NCBI RefSeq assembly: GCF_029168945.1
Contig: NC_083603.1
Coordinates: forward strand, 4,650,001-4,714,000
Reading direction: 5' to 3'
Origin: Cannabis sativa
Lineage: Eukaryota; Streptophyta; Magnoliopsida; Rosales; Cannabaceae
Length of the DNA: 64,000 bases
Part shown: positions 46,776 to 59,650 of the stretch, in pieces
Numbering within the stretch: the stretch's first letter is position 1
Layout: each line of letters starts with the position of its first letter
The notes under the pieces: generated by a model
What the model saw: only the letters and a program-made list of their open reading frames with translations
What the model was told of the DNA's origin: nothing
Database searches by the model: none
Program-made: the position numbers and the translations under genes

Positions 46776-47987
46776 ATGGCGGATAATGAGCGGATGGATA
46801 TGGAGAATGAAAGTGATTTTATCACTTTAACAAGTGGAGAGGATGATGATGGAGGCCTCTTATACGATACCAATGATAGGGAATTATTGGACTTTGATGA
46901 CCGATGGTGTGTTGTCGGACGTTTCCTTACAAAAAGATCTCTGGATTTCATGGCTATGCAACACAAGATGGCGTCGTTGTCGAGACCCGGCAGAGGTATG
47001 TTTGTGAAAGAATTGGATGAGAATTTATACTTATTTCAATTTTATCATCAGATAGATGTGGATAGAGTTGTGGAGGGTAGCCCCTGGACGTTCGACAGGG
47101 TTCCCCTGATTTTCTCAAAACTGAAAGAGGGTGAGAACCCACGGGCAGTGGTTCTTAACAAACTGGACTTCTGGATTCAGCTTCATGGTTTATCAACTGG
47201 TTTTATGTCGGCAAAAGTGGTCAAGGATGTCGGAAACTACATTGGCACTTTCGTGGAAGCGGATAAGAATAACTTCATGGGAATATGGCGTGACTACCTT
47301 AGGGTACATGTTTCTGTTCGTATTGATTTACCTTTAAAAAGAAGAATGAAATTAGAAAAGAAAGGAGGTGAGATATGTTATGCCAATTTTAAGTATGAGG
47401 ATCTCCCAACATTTTGTTTTATCTGTGGAATCCTTGGACATTCAGAAAAGTTTTGTTCTAAGTTATTCGATACCCCACTTCATCTGATAAAGAAACCATA
47501 TAACCTGAAATTAAAAGCTATGCCAAGAAGGAGACAACATACGATTGGTACCAAATGGCTTCGGCAAGGTTTAATGGTGCGAGGGGATAGCTCCGGTGAC
47601 GGATTAGGAGGCAGTTCGACTGTAAGAGAAACGGTGCCTGAGAGTTCTAATGGTGGCGACAATCAAGGGATGTATCAATCTGCTCCTCGATCAGGGGGAT
47701 TGGATGGAGGAATTAGAGGAGTTGACTTGGGCATCAATGCTAATAACTCCCTGGTTAATTCTTTGGGATTTCCAAGTGAATATGGTATAAAAGATAATAA
47801 CATGAGGGAGGACATAAATGATGATATTGATGGTGATTTACTGGTCCTTGAATCAAAAAGGAAAAAAGTTGCTGAATCCAAATCAAATGGGCCGAATGGG
47901 GGTACTGGTGAAATTATTGCTAATTCAGTAAGGACACAAAACTTAGTTGGGGCGGGTTCTGTGTCACAGGCCCGCCAAGAATTATGA
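46776..47987 (+). CDS. LINE ORF1 protein, 403 residues, intact frame
   Basis: This is the undisturbed version of the protein split by CACTA in unit 1. The order is an acidic N-terminus, a DUF4283-type domain (about residues 38-190), a CCHC zinc knuckle (CFICGILGHSEKFC, about 220-233), a basic stretch (MPRRRQH) and a long Gly/Ser/Asn/Asp-rich tail (about 255-403). In plant L1 elements this protein binds the element's RNA. The start is the first ATG after the leader; the stop overlaps the ORF2 start as ATGA. The frame is open, but ORF2 is not. Confidence 0.88.
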   Translation: MADNERMDMENESDFITLTSGEDDDGGLLYDTNDRELLDFDDRWCVVGRFLTKRSLDFMAMQHKMASLSRPGRGMFVKELDENLYLFQFYHQIDVDRVVEGSPWTFDRVPLIFSKLKEGENPRAVVLNKLDFWIQLHGLSTGFMSAKVVKDVGNYIGTFVEADKNNFMGIWRDYLRVHVSVRIDLPLKRRMKLEKKGGEICYANFKYEDLPTFCFICGILGHSEKFCSKLFDTPLHLIKKPYNLKLKAMPRRRQHTIGTKWLRQGLMVRGDSSGDGLGGSSTVRETVPESSNGGDNQGMYQSAPRSGGLDGGIRGVDLGINANNSLVNSLGFPSEYGIKDNNMREDINDDIDGDLLVLESKRKKVAESKSNGPNGGTGEIIANSVRTQNLVGAGSVSQARQEL

Positions 47988-50900
47988 ATGTGTTAAGCTG
48001 GAATTGTCGTGGGCTTGGGAACCAACGGGCTTTTCAATTCCTTAAAGAGATTGTTACTCAAAAGCAACCCAATTTTGTTTTTCTGTGTGAAACAAAAAGT
48101 AATAAAGCTAGAGTTGATTTTGTGGGCCGGGGATCGGGCTTTGAAGGGGTGTTTACAGTTGAGGCCCAAGGTAGGAGTGGTGGTCTTGCTTTATTTTGGA
48201 AAAATGAAAAAGATGGTAAAATAATTGGTTTTTCTCAAAACCATATTGATTTTATGGTAGAAGTTGATGGCAGCCCAAAGTGGAGACTTACAGGAGTTTA
48301 TGGTGAACCTCAAAGGCAACAAAGGATGGATACTTGGAACCTTCTTAGGTCCCTGGTGAATAACTCGAGAGACCCGTGGTGTGTAGTTGGGGATTTAAAC
48401 AACGTCCTTAGCCAAAGTGACAAGCGTGGAGGACAACCTTATCCGAATTGGCTAATTTCTGGGTTTGAACAAGCTATACTGGAATGTGATTTATTTGACA
48501 TGGAATTGATTGGATATCCTTATACTTGGGAAAAAGGGAGGGGAACTTCCCCTTGGATAGAAGTCAGATTGGACCGTGCCCTTGTTTCATCTTCTTGGCT
48601 TCAAGTTTTTACACAAGCTCGGTTATTAAACCTTGAATTTTCTCCTTCAGACCACTCGCCAATCTTCCTAGAGTTCGTGGCTCCGGATGTCTTCATCCCA
48701 AATTGGCGTTTCAGGTTCAAAAATGCATGGTTAAAAGAACCAATGTGTTTGGAGATTGTGAAGGATTGTTGGAATGTTACTAGTCATGTAACTGTGGCAG
48801 AAAAAATCTCTCTTTGTGCTGATAAGTTGTCCACATGGGGAAAGAATGTGACTGGAAATTTTAAGCTCCGAATTAACAATTGCTGTAATGAGTTGAAAAA
48901 ATTGAAGAGAGATGCTCTCTCTGTCCAGCGGTATAGTGAGAAGAAGAAGGAGCTTTTTTTGGTGCTGGATCAAAAGGAAGCTTTTTGGAAGCAGAGGGCT
49001 AAGCAATTTTGGTTGAAGGAAGGTGATCAGAACACTAAATATTTCCATAGAGCTGCTAGTAATCGGAGGAGTTTCAACCAAATTTCAAAACTCAAAGATT
49101 CTAGTGGTAATTGGAAGGATTGGGAAAATGGCCTTGCGGATGTAGTTGTGGATTATTTCTCTTCTTTGTTCAGTGCTTCAAATTTGGGTAGTGACATGGT
49201 GATTCAGTGTATTCAAAGGAAGGTTACCACTCAAATTAATGAAGAGCTTCATCAACCAATTGTTGCCGAGGAAGTAAGGAAAGCTATATTCAGTATGCAC
49301 CCGGATAAGAGTCCTGGCCCAGACAGTATGACACCTGCTTTCTATCAGAAGTGTTGGGATATTATTCAGCTTGATATTGTCGATGTGGTTCAGAAGTTTT
49401 TCACTACAGGGGAGTTTGATTCTGCTTGTGGAGATGCTAATGTTGTGTTGATTCCGAAAAAGAAGCTTCCTGAAAGTATGGTTGATTTAAGACCTATTGC
49501 TTTATGTAATGTTCTGTATAAGATCATTACTAAAGTAATGGCTAATAGGATGAAGCCTTATATGGATCATATTGTATCGGAATCTCAAAGCGCTTTTATT
49601 CCAGGGAGACTTATTACTGACAATATTCTGGTTTCATTTGAAGTGCTTCATTACTTGAAGAGGAAAAGAAAGGGCAAGGATGGATATATGGCTTTAAAAC
49701 TGGATCTTAGCAAAGCCTATGACCGCATTGAGTGGAGCTTTTTGGATTCGGTGCTTAGAAAGATTGGTTTCTCGGATACTTGGATTTCTTTGGTGATGAA
49801 GTGTGTTAGTTCGGCAAGATACAGTGTGATTCGTGGTGGGAGAACTATGGGGCCGATTACTCCATCACGAGGTATCCGTCAAGGTGATCCTTTGTCACCT
49901 TATATTTTTATTCTGTGTGCAGAAGGTTTATCAACTTTGATTAAAAGATATGAGGATATGGGCCTCATTCACGGGTGTAAAGTGGCGAATGGTGCACCGA
50001 AAGTGTCTCATATGCTATTCGCTGACGACAATTATTTGTATTGTAAAGCCACTCTACAAGAAGCCAATCGGATTCGAGAACTTCTTCATCAATTTGAATG
50101 TGCTTCAGGACAGAAAGTTAACTTGGGGAAATCATCAATTTTTATAGTACTAATACTGTGAATCATGTGAGGGAGGATATTAACTCTTTGCTACAAATGC
50201 CACAAGCAAATGAAAGGAGTATGTACCTGGGCCTCCCAAGTACTATGGGAAGGAAAAAGTCGGCTGTGTTGGGTTTCTTGAAGGATAGAGTTAGGAAAAA
50301 GCTTCAAGGTTGGGATTCAAAAGTTCTTTCTCGTGCTAGTAAAGAGGTGTTAATTAAATCGGTAGCACAAGCTCTCCCTAGCTATGCTATGAATGTGTTT
50401 TTGCTTCCTTTGGAGATTAGCAAAGATATTGAAAGTACCATGGCGAGATTTTGGTGGAAGATTTCGTCGAAGGAAAACAAAGGTATACCTTGGATGTCAT
50501 GGGATCGTATGTGTAATAGCAAAAACAATAGGGGCCTTGGTTTTCGAAACCTCCATGATTTTAATTTGGTACTCTTGGGAAAACAAGGTTGGCGCTTCCT
50601 AACAAGAACTGAGTCCCTGGTTTCTCGTATTTTTAAGGCTAGATACTTTCCTAATGGAACATACCTCTCGGCTCCTATAGGCAACAATCCAAGTTTTGTG
50701 TGGCGAAGCGTTTGGGAAGCTCAATCTCTTGTTCGTGCGGGAGTTCGTTGGAGTGTTGAGAATGGTTCTTCTATTAATGTGTTGAATGAACCATGGCTGC
50801 CTAATCATCAGCAACCACTAGTGATTTCTTCTCATCCAGCCCTTCAACATGCTAAAGTGTGCAATTTAATGTCCATTGACATGTCCACCTGGGATGATGA

Positions 50901-52053
50901 TATCCTAAAAGATTTGTTTGAGGAGCGTGATCAGAGATTGATAAAGCAAATTTCCTCAAGCACAAACCAGGTTTCGGATGTTCTTTGCTGGTCTAATGAG
51001 TCCAATGGCATGTATTCGGTCAGAAGTGCTTACACTTTACAACAAAAACTGAAAGAACTTGGTAATGAGATAACTGCCTCTGAGTTTTGGAAGACGTTAT
51101 GGTCATTGAAGCTGCCACCAAAGATCAAGAACCTGATGTGGAGAGCCAGTTCTAATTGTCTTCCAACCCTCTCTCAGCTTGCTTCTAAGCATGTTCCTGT
51201 CAACACTAGATGTCCTTTGTGTAAGGAGATGGACGAGACAATCACACACATTCTACTAACTTGTAGAGTGGTTAAAAAGGTGTGGGAGCGAGTAGGCATC
51301 GGCACTACCGTGACTGCAGCAGGGAGTATTTTCCTGGACTGGTGCGTGAATGTTTTCACGAATTTGACAGTAGAAAAACAAGGCCTGGCTGCTGCTCTTT
51401 GTTGGGCAGTTTGGGGAGCGAGAAATGATGTTGTATGGCAAGGGAAATCGTTTAATTTTTCAGCTATAGTCGCCTCTGCTAAAAGCTATCTTGATCAATG
51501 GAAATACGCTCAAAAACTCAAATTGAGTCATTATGGTCTGATCTTCAGGACTATGATGGGATGGAGCGTTGGTTAAAACCACAGGTTAATAGTATCAAGA
51601 TCAATGGATGCAGCTATTTTTGAAGGACAGAATCGATTTGGAAGTGCTTTGGTGGTGCGTGACCACAATGGTTTGCTCATCGAAGGCCGTACTAAGTTAC
51701 ATAATGGTAATATTGCTCCGTCCATTGCTGAAGCACTGAGCTTTCGGGAAGCTTTAAGTTGGATTAAAGACCAAACATACAGTTCAGTTTGGGTTGAGAC
51801 AGATTGCTTAGTGGTCGTACAAGCTTTGCGGAACTCGACTATTTTATCTTCTCATCTTGGATGCGTGATTCAGGAGTGCAAAGCCATGTTGGCTAGTTTA
51901 AATAATGTCTATTTTCATTATGTTAAGCGGTCAGCTAATAGAGTCGCTCATGAGTTTGCTAAAGCGTCTTTATTTTATCCTGATTGTATTTTCAGTATGG
52001 AAGATATTCCAACTGAGTTGTTGCCTATCTTGGTGACTGATTTCGAAGGTTAA
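47984..52053 (+). pseudogene. LINE ORF2 (endonuclease-RT-zf-RVT-RNase H), unit 2, frameshifted
   Basis: The main frame runs 47984-50161 with endonuclease (residues 1 to about 235: LSWNCRGLGN, FLCETKSN, SDHSPIFLEF) and reverse transcriptase motifs (DLRPIALCNVLYKIITK, LDLSKAYDRIEW, RQGDPLSPY, FADD). A missing T at about 50142, present in unit 1, breaks the frame inside the region after FADD. Coding resumes at 50158-51576 with the RT thumb and the zf-RVT region (FWKTLWSLKLPPKIKNLMWR, CPLCKEMDETITHILLTC). Two more breaks near 51540 and 51600, shared with unit 1, precede the RNase H part (51604-52053, VETDCLVVVQALRN, SANRVAHEFAKA). The unit 1 stop at 27036 is not present here. Confidence 0.88.
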
Positions 52054-52102
52054 TAAAAGTTGATTTTACCTTTCAAAAAAAAAAAAAAAACAGTGGAACA
52101 CA

Positions 52103-52720
52103 AAACAGAACAGCTCAAAATAACAGTGGAACAATTAAAAAATAATCGTGAACAACAGTAAAAACTTAACATAGTACACAGTTGAAATTTACACAATATT
52201 TTAGAAAAAAAAAATCCAGTATTTTTGAAATAAATTTTGCGCCATAGTAAAAAAATAAAAGAATTAAAAATTTTAGTATGTGGTGTAAATATTATATTGT
52301 GATTGTGCATGTCTTTTTCATACGCTCTGATTTCATCACTATAAATTACCATAAGATTTCCCTCAAAAAAAAAAAATTACCATAAGATTTTAAAAATTTG
52401 TGAAATGGCTATTATAATTACAATAACATAATTAAAAATTGAAATCATAATTTAATTCTTTATTTATTTTTTTTTTGGATAGAATTGTAATTATAATCAT
52501 TCAAGTATAGAAAACACAATCCTATAAAGAAAAGTGATATGAATGAAAAAGGGTGGTATAAATCATTACACACACATTAAAGTGGCAGTACATTTAAATA
52601 ATGAGATGGACTTTTTAGTTAGATGTGCGCGAAATGTATTGACTGGGCCTAAAAGTAAGGATTGGGCTTACATGAGACTCTTGGGCTGTGACATAAGAAG
52701 CCCAAAACTGAAAATGAATA
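52103..52720. other. Right half of the LINE target repeat and spacer
   Basis: To about 52270 this is the second half of the repeat split by the LINE; the rest is A/T-rich spacer matching 28260-28670. A short duplication (AAATTACCATAAGATTT) near 52345-52390 is private to unit 2. No gene is supported. Confidence 0.5.
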
Positions 52721-54990
52721 GGGAAATTCTCAAAATTACATCAAATATGGGATTTCATAACAAAGTTAAAAAATATGGCATTTATAGGTTTGTCACCTTT
52801 CGATGACATTTTTTCACATTTAAGATTTTTTATGGTATTTGATATGCCATATTTTTATAAACTTATTATCCAATCCCATATTTTATGTTTTTGTTTTTAG
52901 CTTAATTAGTTTTATTTTTTTTAATTTATTTTACATTTACATTTAAGGGTTTCTTTCTATTTGGAAAATTTACATCAAATATTACATTTTTTTTGAAACA
53001 TTACATTTTTAATTTGGCAAGAACATTTTACTTTTATACTTTTCTTAATTTTTTTTTCTTTTTTACTGTTTTTTACTTATTGAAGCTTCAAAAATTTTTT
53101 TTTTTTCGGTCTTTTTTGTATATATTTTTAGTCAATTTTGGCTCTCTTTTTTCTTTTCAATTTTTAAGTCAGTTGTTACTTTTTTTTTCTTTCTTTCTCT
53201 TATCTCTCTCTATTTTTTTTTTTCTAATTTCTCTTTGTGTCTCTCTTTTTTTTTAATATTTTTTCTTAAACTAATTTTTTTCTCTTAATATATATAATAA
53301 GTGTATATTTTTATATTTCATTTTTTTACAAAAATTAAACTTGTTTTTTATTTAAACTACTATTTGTTTTTTTTTTTTTATTAAAAACTAATTATTCCAT
53401 TAAAAACAGCAGAAAAAAAAAAACCAGCTTCATTAACATCATCCTAAAAAAAAAAACAATATAAAAAATCATAATCTAAAAAGAATCCAAACTTTAAAAA
53501 CTAGTTTCATCAACATTGAAGAAACTAATAATTTCATTTAACGAATAAAAAAAATAGTTTCACCAACAAGATAATGAAAAAGATTACAATCTAAAAATGA
53601 TACTAACTTTAAAAACCAGTTTCATTAATATTAAAAGAAACGAATTATTTCATTAAAAGAGGCAAAAAAAAAAAAAAATAGTTTCATCAATAACATAATA
53701 AAAAATACACAATGCCTAATAACTAAACTTTTACAAACGCTACTAAATTTAAAAACCAGTTTCGAACATATAAATTTTATATCAATACCTAATAATCAAA
53801 CTTCTAACTTCATTCTTTATTTTGACATTTAATTTTTTATCTGCTTGCTCAAAAATTAAAGTTAATTTAAACATACAATATGCAGCAAATATAACAAAGA
53901 GAATCATAAATTAAAATCAAAGAGAAAAAAAAAAAGAAACAAAGAAAATTAAAGAGACAAAAATGCAATAAAAACTATAAAAGAATAACAAAAAAAAACA
54001 GTGGAATGTGAGAAACCAGTTAGTAAAACAACCAAAATAAGAAATAAATAAAAACCAGTTTCTTGAAATAAATTAATAAAAAATTGAATAAAACTCAATT
54101 ATGAACAACAATAAAAAAAATCAGTTGTAAAAACTAGTTAATTAAAAAAACCAGTTATGAAAATAATAAAATAATATGTGTGTCAGAAACTGATTAATTA
54201 AAATAAAATAAAAATTGTTGTTCAAATATCATACAATAATAAAACTGGTTTTATACAAACTAAAAAATATACAATAACATCATAAAAATGGAGCAACCCC
54301 ATTACAGAACAGTTAAAACCTGTGAAACCAGTTACGACATGTGAAACCAGTTTTGACGTTATAAAAAATCATAACAAAATACAAATGTTAATAATAAAGT
54401 TAATTGAAACCAGTTTCATCACACAATCAAATAAAAACACACACACACAAATAAAAAAAAATATTAATCACAAATATAATCAAAACAACACATAATGCAT
54501 ACCAATAATTTAATAACAAAATATAAGTATAAGTTTCGAACTTAGAAACAAAATAATAAAAAAGTAACTTGAAAAAAAAATTCTAATAACATAATGAAAC
54601 TATTTTTTTATTCTTTTAGTGAAATTATTAGTTTCTTTCAATGTTGATGAAACTGATTTTTAAAGTTTATATTATTTTTAGATTATAATTTTTTATATTT
54701 TATTTTTTTTTCAGGATGATGTTGATGAACCGGTTTTTTTTTTTTTTTTCTGTTGTTTGTAATGAAATAATTAGTTTTTAACAAAAAAACAAAGAAAAAA
54801 AATAGTAGTTTAAATAAAAAAAAACAAGTTTAATTTTTGTAAAAAAATAATATCTATAGTTGAGATTATTTTTTATTTATTTTAGTATTTTATTTTTTAA
54901 AAAAAGAAAAAATAAATAAAAAGAAACACAAATTTAAAGTTTTTTATGACATTCCTCATGACTTTTTCCCATATTTGTAAGTTTTTTTTA
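52721..54990. mobile_element. Inverted-arm AACCAGTTT element, unit 2 copy
   Basis: The inverted arms are at 53328-53568 and 54592-54840, with the same internal AACCAGTTT series as unit 1. Unit 2 has about 280 bases on the left (52721-53005, starting GGGAAATTCTC) that unit 1 lacks, and lacks the right outer part that unit 1 keeps (30650-30757). Overlaying both suggests an element of about 2.3-2.4 kb beginning and ending with GGG/CCC. Confidence 0.55.
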
Positions 54991-55472
54991 AATTTTAGAT
55001 GATAATAAATTTTCCAAGAACATTCTTTTTTTGATAATAACTTTTGCAAAGATATTATTCAAAGGCAAAGAGAAAGAATAATAAATCTGTTTTTGAATTT
55101 GTATCATTGAATATAGTAGTATATGTATAGAGTACTCTATTCTATTATTGTAAATATCCTATTTCTTAAGTAAACTAATCTCTCAGCATTAAATGATAAA
55201 ACTACATACCTAAATAGCTCAAAAATGACAAACCAAACAAAAATAAAATTGTCAACGATTTCTCTGCCTTGTCAAAAATGATATCACATAAATTAAAATT
55301 TTGAGTTAAAATGAAGAACCCCATCATTAATAATTAATAATAAATGTTAATTATCCTAAAATACTATTATTTGATATCAGAATCATCACATCCCTCAATT
55401 TAGAATCTTGTTCTACAAATACTTATATTGCTTTTGATTCTATTCACACTATGTATAATTTATAAAACCACA

Positions 55473-55496
55473 ATTATTATTATTATTATTATTATT
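55473..55496 (+). repeat. (ATT)8 microsatellite
   Basis: It is the counterpart of the (ATT)21 tract at 31518-31580. Confidence 0.9.
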
Positions 55497-55754
55497 TGTA
55501 ATAAAAAATGTAACATAATTAACAAGTATTTTGTTGTACTATTTAAGAAAAAAAAAAGCATTTTATTTTATTCATATAGAATCATATTTAAATTTAATTA
55601 GAATAGAGTATATGTGTTTTTTTTTCAAACATTAAATATGAGTAAACATACACACAGTAACCTAAAAACATAATTGAAGAAAAAAAAAACATGACAATTT
55701 AATTGTTAATAAAATTTAGGGAAATTACTCCATAAATTATTTCATAACTTTTTT

Positions 55755-56017
55755 TTTTTTTAAATTTACGGTTTGGATTTCTAAAGTGTTTTCTCCTGTA
55801 ATTTTTATGTGGGTTGTTATACGAATTTTTGTTGCAATTTAGATTGCTCTATTAGTTGCAATATAAATTTTTATGTGAAATTTTGTAAAAATACACAAAA
55901 AAAAAAAAACTATTTTAAAATATAAAAATAAAAAAAACCTCTAAAATTTATTATATGGTCATTTAATTTCATTTTGAAAATGTATGAAAATGCCCTCTTA
56001 TTAGTATATTTATATGC
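55755..56017. repeat. MITE-like repeat and Helitron empty site (unit 2)
   Basis: This is the colinear copy of 31840-32100. At 56017/56018 (TATATGCA/TATATATAAGG) unit 1 carries the 32102-32907 Helitron. Confidence 0.55.
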
Positions 56018-56679
56018 ATATATATAAGGAAAACATTCAGTCAATTAATTATTATATGAATTTTCTCCAGCAAAAAAAATTATTATATGAATTTAATTTT
56101 CAATGGATATTTTTTTTTTAAAGGGCGATTCATTCACAGAAAATTAATCAGAATGGGAAAATAAAATTTAAAGAAAAGATATAATTTTTTCTTGTATAAA
56201 TTAGGTATTTAAGAAAAAGAAAAAAAGATGCCTACTTTACATTTTACATTTATATATTTATGTATATGAAGCTTAGCAAGAGTAATTTATTTTCATCAAT
56301 AACAACTCTTTATTAATAGTAACTGTGATATATATATATATATATACACATTTATATAATATTTCTATATGTAGTATGGATAACTTGACAATTAATTCAT
56401 AGCCTTAACTCCCAATTATTTAGGTGCTAATATAGGTAGTTATATTAGCATGTTTAATTTGGTAATAAATAAATGTTAACCCAAATTAAATGAATATAAT
56501 GGTAGAAATAAAAGTTAGGATGTGTGTGTGAAATGTGAATATGAATTTAAGTTAAATGTCTTTGTCAACAAGACATTAATGTTATAATAATTAATCTTAC
56601 AGAGAAAATGTGTCTAAAATAATTAGCTTTGATTGGACTTTGGAGAGAATTAAATTTTGATTTTAGTGTATTTCTCAAA

Positions 56680-57232
56680 GGAAACTTACGAAAATATTGA
56701 AATTTTGGTTAACTTTTACAAAAATACTGTCACACGAAATTTTTTTCAAAAATACTGTGTTTTTATAAAACACAAAGCAGTATAACTCAAAACAACAGTA
56801 GAAAACTAGTAAAACACCAGTAGAACACCAATGAAACTTAACACAGTATACTGCAGTATGAAACTTATAAAAAAAACACAGTAAAAAAGTAAAAAATACC
56901 GCCTGACAGTATTTTTGTAAAAAAATGACAAAAGTTAGTATACCATGTAAAAATTGGGGAAATTACACTCTATACCCTTTTTATATTGTCCTCTTTTATC
57001 TTTACCTTCTTTTTTAAAATCTATCATTTTTACCTCTTTTTTTAAACATTGTACCAATTTTGCCCCTGTCACTTTAAGATACTCTCCATGTGATTCTCTT
57101 ATGTAAGGGTATTTTAGGTAGAAATACATATAAAAAGAGGTATGTTTCAAATAAATATAAAATTAGAGGTAAATTTGATTAATTGATGAATAAAAGAGGC
57201 ATTTTTCAACTTACCCCATGTAAATTTCCCTT
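56680..57232. mobile_element. Composite MITE block private to unit 2
   Basis: Unit 1 reads TATTTCTCAATCACGTG at 33560 without a break; unit 2 has about 550 extra bases here. The outer element (56685 to about 56950, and the last bases before 57232) belongs to the AAAATATTGAAATTTTGGTT / ACAGTAGAAC family that the LINE also hit. An inner element (about 56956-57217, GGGGAAATTACACTC ... CAACTTACCCC) is nearly identical to the MITE at 62826-63086. Edges of the inner element are good to a few bases. Confidence 0.7.
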
Positions 57233-58120
57233 TCTCAATCACGTGTCTTTGGTCTTTCACATGGGCTTAGAATTGGGCTTCTCACTTTTTCTTTTATACT
57301 TTCATTTCTATCAATTTTTTTTTATCTAAATATGAATATTTACTCAAAATTAGTTTAAGATGAATATTTTTTTGTTATTAATTTGAAGTATTTTTGTGAT
57401 TAATGGTACTTGTTATGATTGTGAATTTAGAGAAGTTGGTATGGTTTTATTTTATTTTTGAGAATTAGTTTTAAATTGGATTTATTTATGAGAATGTTGA
57501 CCCAATCATCGAATAAAACTAAAATATACATAATGTATGAAATCTACCAGAATAGTATATGATATGTACACATTTATATATAAATTTAATAAGTTACATG
57601 TCTTTTTCAACGAGACAGAAATATAAACACTGAAAAATTGCGTTTTTTTTCATATGAATCATTGTGTTTTATAAGACGTTTAATGTGCCAAATTTGTTTA
57701 CTTGTATAAATGTGTAATCACATGAAAGAAAATTACTTTTTACACACCCTTTTATCTTTATAAAAAATCAATTCATTAATAAAAAAAATCTAAAAATTGG
57801 AAACCGGTTAAGTAAACGGGGTATAGCAATTAAACTTTTATTTTATATTATGTACATTAATGTGGACCCTAATTATTTATATATATATGTAGTCTTATTA
57901 TTTTTGAAGGAATATGTAGTGTTATTATTAATGTTATAATAATAATAAAAAGTCAAAGTGGGATTTTGGCGCCTATTTACAGAAAGAAAGAAAGAGAAGA
58001 GTTTATCTCTATACTCTCTGTTAGTCCATTTCATCAAAAATGGCAAAAACTAAAACTAAAACAAACAACACAGAAGAACCCAACAACAACAACAACATTG
58101 CTTCTTCTTCTTTTTCTTGC

Positions 58121-58171
<51 letters not shown>

Positions 58172-58774
58172 ATTATATATATATATTTATAGTTTTCAAT
58201 ATGCACAAAAACTTTTGGCACCCCCATCAAGCACTACTCAATTAATGCCCACCTTTTCAATCCTGCAAAGTTTCCCATTACTTAAATCTTTCTTTCTCTC
58301 TTTTTCCACTGTCAATTTTGGTTTCCATTGAAGAAAAAGAAAAGGGAAAATGGTTTGAAGCTCCTCCACCACCACCGCCTCCACTTCCAACACCTAAAGT
58401 TTTCCCTCCTGCCTGATCTTGATCTTGATCCTACTCATCACAGACTCAGTCAAGAACGCTCCAACAACCTCTCTCTCTCTCTCTCTGGTGCACTGACTCA
58501 GGTGAGGTTCTTACTTTCTTCATTCCATTTATTTTCTCCATTAACTTTCTTCATTCAAGAAGAAACTATCATTTATTAGATCTGCAACTATGATCATAAA
58601 TAAGCTTTTGAGTTGTGTCTGAGATTTTGATTTGTTTCGTAAGAAGATGATCATAAATAAGCTAATTTTGTTAGGAAAAACTATGTATGATTGCTAAAAG
58701 TGCTTTTAAGTTGAGAAATATTTTGAGTTGTGGCTGAGATTTTGACTTGAAATTCATGTTTCTTTTCAGAAAAA
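57233..58774. other. Upstream region of the small membrane protein gene, unit 2
   Basis: It is A/T-rich to about 57960, then holds the E2F-like TTTGGCGC (57965-57972), the GAAA repeat, the MAKTK leader frame (58040) running into a (CT)n tract at 58126-58170, a second CT tract near 58472, and the 5' UTR intron (58502-58769). A GCTCCTCCACCACCACCGCC patch at 58361-58380 is absent from unit 1. Confidence 0.5.
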
Positions 58775-59005
58775 ATGAACGGATTGACAAACAATATGTC
58801 ATTTGTTCATGAAGATGCTCTAAAAGAGTATTCTCTGAACACAATGCTTATTGTATTGTTGGTGGTAATGCTGGTAATTACACTCATTTTGGGTGTAATT
58901 ACTTTCCTATGCCACGCCCGGTATTCAAACCCAAGAGCTAGCGCAAGGGTCCATCCGGTTTCGGAACAAGAGATGGCCAACAACAACAACAACAATGCAC
59001 AATAA
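58775..59005 (+). CDS. Small single-pass membrane protein, 76 residues, unit 2 copy
   Basis: Same length, splice arrangement and membrane helix as the copy at 35214-35444. The acceptor TTCTTTTCAG ends at 58769 and the donor GTGAGG starts at 58502. Four residues differ (His19Tyr, Leu34Val, Gln53Pro, Glu65Gln by position) against two silent changes. The product keeps the basic segment after the helix and the Asn-rich tail. Both copies stay open while the neighbouring neprosin and LINE copies are broken, which supports a real gene, though the frame is short. The function is unknown. Confidence 0.7.
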   Translation: MNGLTNNMSFVHEDALKEYSLNTMLIVLLVVMLVITLILGVITFLCHARYSNPRASARVHPVSEQEMANNNNNNAQ

Positions 59006-59194
59006 GCTTAGTGTTTGGGACTATATCTATAACTATAGTAAAAATAAATGAGAATGTTTATAGGTTTATACTAAATTACTAAAATAGCTTTTATTAATTA
59101 TGAAATTACAAAAAAGAAAACTCCCTTTTACCAAATATATATATATATTTATTTAATACCTTGTTTATTTTTTGTTATGTGAAATTTGAGTATT

Positions 59195-59650
59195 AATTAA
59201 TTAAACTTAAAAGACAATAATCACAACAAGATATGAACTACATGCTTTCAATTCAATCATTCTTTAGAATATAATAAAATATCATTGAAAGCATAAATAT
59301 CCAATAATCAAAAAAATTATTGGCCCACAAAGTAGTTCATAACATCAACAAGTAAATTACATATAAATGTAATCTCAAATGATAGAATAAGAAACTCCCA
59401 CTAACCCAAATGTGCAAAAGATTATAAAATGCTCGTATAAACAAATATGTTTATTAAACAACATGACACTTAATCCTTTGGTTAGAGGATCTAAAAATAT
59501 CAACTTGGTCTTACAATATTCTATCACAATGTCTCTTTTCTTGACCAATTAGTCTCTAATATTGAGATACTTTATTTCTATATATTTGGAAGCACTACTA
59601 ATCTCATTATTCTTTTAGAAAAATACAACAAAATCAGTGTAACTATGATT
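59195..59650 (-). pseudogene. Copia retrotransposon fragment (RNase H end)
   Basis: On the minus strand from about 59640 the sequence reads SSASKYIEIKYLNIRD, KRDIVIEYCKTKLIF and LDPLTKGLSVMLFNKHI, the characteristic C-terminus of Copia polyproteins (SKHIDIKY...DPLTKGL), with stops. The rest to 59195 is downstream LTR-side sequence. It lies in a block with no counterpart in unit 1. Confidence 0.75.

Larger units (their letters stand above)
46637..52090 (+). mobile_element. Full-length LINE, unit 2 (uninterrupted)
   Basis: Perfect target duplications CAGTGGAACACA end at 46636 and start at 52091, after a poly-A tail. Length is about 5,454 bases: 139-base leader, ORF1 (46776-47987), ORF2 (47984-52053) and a short 3' UTR with AATAAAAG before the tail. 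It occupies exactly the same site as the unit 1 LINE, so insertion preceded the duplication. Confidence 0.93.

Noticed and set aside
52993..53256. An 87-codon Phe/Leu-rich frame
   Set aside because: It is a translation of the T-rich flank of the inverted-arm element; the matching unit 1 sequence is not open over the same span.
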